Below are positions 4,990-7,370 of a stretch of 7,370 nt of DNA, piece by piece. The notes under the pieces are model-generated. The model was not told where the DNA came from. It did not search any database and was given only the letters and a program-made list of their open reading frames with translations. Location: assembly GCA_030591745.1 (NCBI GenBank), contig JAUVAM010000175.1, positions 1 to 7,370 of the forward strand, read 5' to 3'. Source of the stretch: Deltaproteobacteria bacterium. GTDB taxonomy: Bacteria; Myxococcota; B64-G9. Positions within the stretch are counted from its first letter, which is position 1, and each line of letters opens with the position of its first letter. The position numbers and the translations under genes are program-made.

Positions 4990-6345
4990 TTACTTGGGTC
5001 TCTTGTTGGGATGCAGCGTGCCGTCCCTGTCAACAGCCATGTAATGGGGCACGCTCTGGCTCGGTCTGAACCAGAGGAGTGGGATAAGATCACCAGGCTT
5101 GTCCCTGAGCAGGACGATGATGGCCCTCTCCTCTTCGGCCCCAAGAAGGACCTCGGCCATGGGCCTACCTTCTTCCATCAAGATGATCTCGTACTGAGGC
5201 TCTCCCCGAAAGCCAGCGTGTTGCCAGGCACCCAGCGCCTCGCAGGTTTTGCCGTCCTGGGCCGCGGCGAAGAACTCGACCCGAATGCCGCGCTTGGCCT
5301 TTTCATCTCGCCAGGCAGTAAGCCAAATATGAGATGCGGCTCGCTCTTCGGCTTTTTTGAATGCCGCCATGAATCCATACCAATCCACCGAAGGCCGATC
5401 GTTAAGAAGCGGGCTCCACCACCTGACCTCGTCGATGCAGCCAGGTTCGCGAAGCGCCAGTTCCAAATACAGGCTCCTGGGTTTTCCGTTGATGCCGCCT
5501 CTAAGGATTTTCTTAATCTTGAATCTTTCGAGCACTTTTTTGAAACCTGGCAGGCCTTCGGCCTCCTTGTACTCCGGGGTCTGGCGCTTGTCTTCCTCGG
5601 TCAGCACGATCTCGGGCATTTCCCTTGGGGCTGAGTCTTTTTGACCGATGAGCTCAAGCTCGCGATTCAACATGCTTCGGAAGGGCTGTTTGTGGAATCG
5701 TTGGTTGCTTTGCAAGCGCAGGAAGTGATCCTCTGCTTCCGAGAATCGGCCCATGAGCCGAAGCGCCTCCCCCGCCAAATGCATGGCCATGGGCCAATCC
5801 TTGTGATCCGTATATGCCTCGGCCTTGCCGAAGGCCAACAAATGAGCCAGGGCTTTTTCCAAGACGCTCCGGTGGAGTGCCGGGTCCTTTTCGACCTGCC
5901 AGGATGCTTGGATATAGGTCCAGGCGATTTTGAAGGGGTCCTCGCCTCTTTGATCACGGATGAAGGCCCAGAGGGCGTAGGCTGGCTGGCCTTCCTGGGC
6001 CAGGGCTTTGTACTCGGGCGACTCGACGATCTTTCGCAAGGTCGGCAAGTCCTCCTTTGGGATCTCGTATTTGTAGAGCACAAGGTGGCATTTTGGGCAT
6101 ACCGGCATACGCCATGGGGCGGCGATGAGTCCCAAAGGCTTTAGATCCAGGCGTTGCCCGAAAGAAGTGCCCGATCCATCCACCGTGGCCACGAATTTCT
6201 CGGCACAGAGTGGGCAGGTGAACTCATCGTCGCTCCACATATGCGAGAAAGCCACGGAGGCAAAGGCCAGCAGCCCCAAAATGGTGAACAGGCCAAAGAC
6301 GGTCAGACGAGAGAACTGGACACAGCGGTACCCTGAACGTTTCAT
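4990..6345 (-). CDS. Exported zinc-ribbon protein, DUF2225-like, with TPR-like region
   Basis: The protein has 451 residues. Residues 1-34 form a Sec-type signal peptide: R3, R7, R13, hydrophobic core about 14-33, A-F-S at 32-34 before H35. There is no lipobox. Two CxxC knuckles follow, C44-P-L-C47 and C83-P-K-C86, the second in the context PVCPKCHLVLYKYE. This arrangement resembles the N-terminal zinc ribbon of DUF2225 proteins. Residues about 120-220 are helical, with a TPR-like stretch (AGEALRLMGRFSEAEDHFLR). The C-terminal half, about 250-451, is not recognised. Function is unknown; it probably acts in the periplasm or outside, possibly as a protein-binding factor. The start is supported by a strong ribosome binding site. 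The gene converges with the lipoprotein gene and is co-directional with the next minus-strand gene, 157 bases away, so a separate promoter is likely. The zinc ribbon is clear; the family name is tentative. Confidence 0.85.
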   Translation of the reverse strand: MKRSGYRCVQFSRLTVFGLFTILGLLAFASVAFSHMWSDDEFTCPLCAEKFVATVDGSGTSFGQRLDLKPLGLIAAPWRMPVCPKCHLVLYKYEIPKEDLPTLRKIVESPEYKALAQEGQPAYALWAFIRDQRGEDPFKIAWTYIQASWQVEKDPALHRSVLEKALAHLLAFGKAEAYTDHKDWPMAMHLAGEALRLMGRFSEAEDHFLRLQSNQRFHKQPFRSMLNRELELIGQKDSAPREMPEIVLTEEDKRQTPEYKEAEGLPGFKKVLERFKIKKILRGGINGKPRSLYLELALREPGCIDEVRWWSPLLNDRPSVDWYGFMAAFKKAEERAASHIWLTAWRDEKAKRGIRVEFFAAAQDGKTCEALGAWQHAGFRGEPQYEIILMEEGRPMAEVLLGAEEERAIIVLLRDKPGDLIPLLWFRPSQSVPHYMAVDRDGTLHPNKRPK

Positions 6346-6349
6346 GACG

Positions 6350-6357
6350 CTCCCCTT
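6350..6357 (-). promoter_or_regulatory. Ribosome binding site of the zinc-ribbon gene
   Basis: On the minus strand AAGGGGAG ends 4 bases before the ATG (6345-6343). It fixes the start and gives the full signal peptide. Confidence 0.75.
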
Positions 6358-6376
6358 TTCAAGTCGCAGGTGGGTC

Positions 6377-6404
6377 TAGGACAAACAAAGGGCCGTCAGG
6401 TTCC
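6377..6404 (-). promoter_or_regulatory. Candidate ECF-sigma-type promoter for the zinc-ribbon gene
   Basis: On the minus strand GGAACC (6404-6399) is followed after 16 bases by GTCCTA (6382-6377). ECF sigma factors of the RpoE kind use a GGAAC-type -35 and a GTC/TC-containing -10 with about this spacing. The implied transcription start is about 25 bases before the ATG, a sensible short leader. Envelope-stress control of an exported protein would fit. Short motifs arise by chance, so this is tentative. Confidence 0.35.
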
Positions 6405-6435
6405 AGACGGGGTGAAGGGATTCATGCTCCGAAGA

Positions 6436-6468
6436 CCACCACAGCCGAAGCGAAGCCGGCGGTGGTGG
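6436..6468 (-). terminator. Strong hairpin 3' of the Cys-rich gene, possible terminator
   Basis: CCACCAC (6436-6442) pairs with GTGGTGG (6462-6468) and, after one mismatch, GCCG (6444-6447) pairs with CGGC (6457-6460), leaving a 9-base loop. It lies about 35 bases past the stop of the minus-strand gene and upstream of the candidate promoter for the next gene. The sequence after it on the minus strand (TCTTCGG) is only weakly T-rich. Confidence 0.4.
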
Positions 6469-6502
6469 CCACGTGAAAGCCAAGCGGTCCGAGTTTCTCC
6501 GT

Positions 6503-7370
6503 TTACCAACCACCGCACTCGATGTTGATCAGCGTCGATGAGATTCCACAATAGGAGTCTTCCAGATTTAGACCTTGTATCAAATTGCTGACCTGGGCGG
6601 GGTGATAGGTGGCTTTGCTCGCCTGGCATAGCGGGTGAGTGTTCGACCCCCAACCGCAAGCGCGGGGCGCCACGGCGGCCCCTCCGGCTCCGTTCCAAAG
6701 CACGGTCTCGTCGCCGGTTCCGATGGCACAAAAGCTCTGAGTCGTACCATTGTTGTTCCATGAAGTAATGTCGTGCCAGACACCGCAGAGGGAGTACACG
6801 CCGCAAACCAAGCAAGACATTCGGAGTTGAGGATGGACGCACCTGTTTCCCGACCAGGCCAGGCAACGCACCGACCAACCGTCCTGCGTCTTGACTCTCG
6901 TGGTGTCTCCCGGCAGCAGGGGCCCCTGCGTTTCGCAAATGCCGAATACGCAGGCTTCGGGGCAGGTATTGGAGCCGCTCCCATCGTCACAGCCGCCACA
7001 ATTGCCCAGATCAAAATCCGTGTCGGTGCAGATACCGCGACAATTGATCAGGCCGGCTTGGCAAGAGAGCACGCAAGCACCCGCGCCGTCGCAGACGAAG
7101 CCGTCCGCGCAGGCCGTGCCGCAAGAACCGTCGGCCGAGCAGTAGCGATTGTCGAAAAGCAGGTCGACGCATTCGTCGCTGCAGATGCTCAGGCCGTCCT
7201 GGCAAGTGAGCGCGCAAGTACCCGCGCCGTTGCAGACGAAGCCATCCGCACAGGCCGTGCCGCAAGAGCCGTCGGCCGAGCAGTAGCGGTTGTCGAAAAG
7301 CAGGTCGTCGCATTCGTCGTTTCAGATGCTCAGGCCGGCTTGGCAAGAGAGCGCGCAAGTACCCGCGCCG
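6503..7370 (-). CDS. Secreted Cys-rich repeat protein, 5' partial, with one in-frame UGA
   Basis: The gene runs off the right edge, so the signal peptide is not visible. From 7369 downward the frame encodes repeats of the style CALSCQAGLSI-C-x-x-EC-x-DLLFDNRYC, GSCGTACADGFVC. These resemble the Cys-rich modules (GTCALSC.AGL..C...C.D...D..NCG.CG) common in secreted Myxococcota proteins. A TGA at 7322-7324 replaces one conserved Cys. After two 47-residue units comes a diverged one (LINCRGICTDTDFDLGNCGGC) and then an unrecognised C-terminal domain from about 6927 to 6503. That domain has ten cysteines and the motifs WSVRCLAWSGNRC and VWHDITSWNNNG. It ends ECGGW-stop (TAA), with no MYXO-CTERM or membrane tail. 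The GTG at 7072 is internal to a repeat and is not a credible start. The role is probably extracellular; ligand unknown. Confidence 0.75.
7043..7324 (-). repeat. Two tandem 141-bp units (47-residue, eight-Cys modules)
   Basis: The units are 7324-7184 and 7183-7043, with a partial one at 7370-7325. The translations agree at 37 of 47 positions. Intact units have Cys at 1, 5, 15, 21, 25, 31, 37 and 41, an even number suited to four disulfides. The first unit starts with TGA in place of the first Cys codon. Confidence 0.9.
7322..7324 (-). other. In-frame TGA replacing a conserved repeat Cys (second case)
   Basis: On the minus strand GLSI is followed by TGA-AAC here and by TGC-AGC in the next unit (7183-7178). 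The diverged third unit has TGT at the corresponding codon (7042-7040). The frame is open on both sides of the TGA. The neighbouring Ser-to-Asn change shows that this unit differs by more than one base. Confidence 0.85.

Noticed and set aside
4897..5634. Open frame of 245 codons on the + strand opposite the zinc-ribbon gene
   Set aside because: The minus strand encodes a signal peptide, CxxC pairs and a TPR-like region there with a good ribosome binding site. The + strand translation has no such features.
6503..7072. Independent 189-residue gene starting at GTG 7072
   Set aside because: The GTG is a Val codon inside a Cys-rich module, without a ribosome binding site or signal peptide, and the frame continues upstream to the window edge apart from the UGA.

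Overview
This is a GC-rich bacterial window that looks like accessory DNA from a Myxococcota or related deltaproteobacterial genome. That placement is inference. It rests on the large cysteine-rich secreted proteins built from tandem modules, an RCC1-repeat lipoprotein, an exported zinc-ribbon protein and a spacer full of REP-like hairpins. I see no rRNA, tRNA or CRISPR array.

Layout. (1) 3-1862 (+): a long cytoplasmic protein that is open at the left edge, so its true start is probably outside. It carries two separate PD-(D/E)XK nuclease signatures; the C-terminal one resembles the PGN_0703-type putative restriction endonucleases. Codon use and strand skew change sharply near base 1570. (2) 2009-4672 (+): a lipoprotein gene with a lipobox, six 41-residue TNFR-like cysteine-rich repeats and fourteen 40-residue RCC1-type repeats. 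One in-frame UGA (2513-2515) interrupts it exactly where a repeat cysteine should be. (3) 4673-4989: a spacer between convergent genes holding two copies of a REP-like element, several inverted repeats and a possible terminator. (4) 4990-6345 (-): an exported protein with a CxxC...CxxC zinc ribbon (DUF2225-like) and a TPR-like helical part, preceded by a good ribosome binding site and a candidate ECF-sigma promoter. (5) 6503-7370 (-): the C-terminal part of a secreted cysteine-rich protein that runs off the right edge, with 141-bp repeats. It too has an in-frame UGA (7322-7324) at a conserved cysteine.

The most unusual observation is that two unrelated cysteine-rich genes on opposite strands each carry a single in-frame UGA at a position where the sister repeats have Cys, with the frame continuing intact afterwards. 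UGA decoded as cysteine or selenocysteine, independent nonsense mutations (decaying genes) and sequence error are all possible. No obvious SECIS was found, and the genes are not shown to work together in a pathway. The second candidate novelty is the dual-nuclease-motif protein, which could be a defence or restriction factor.
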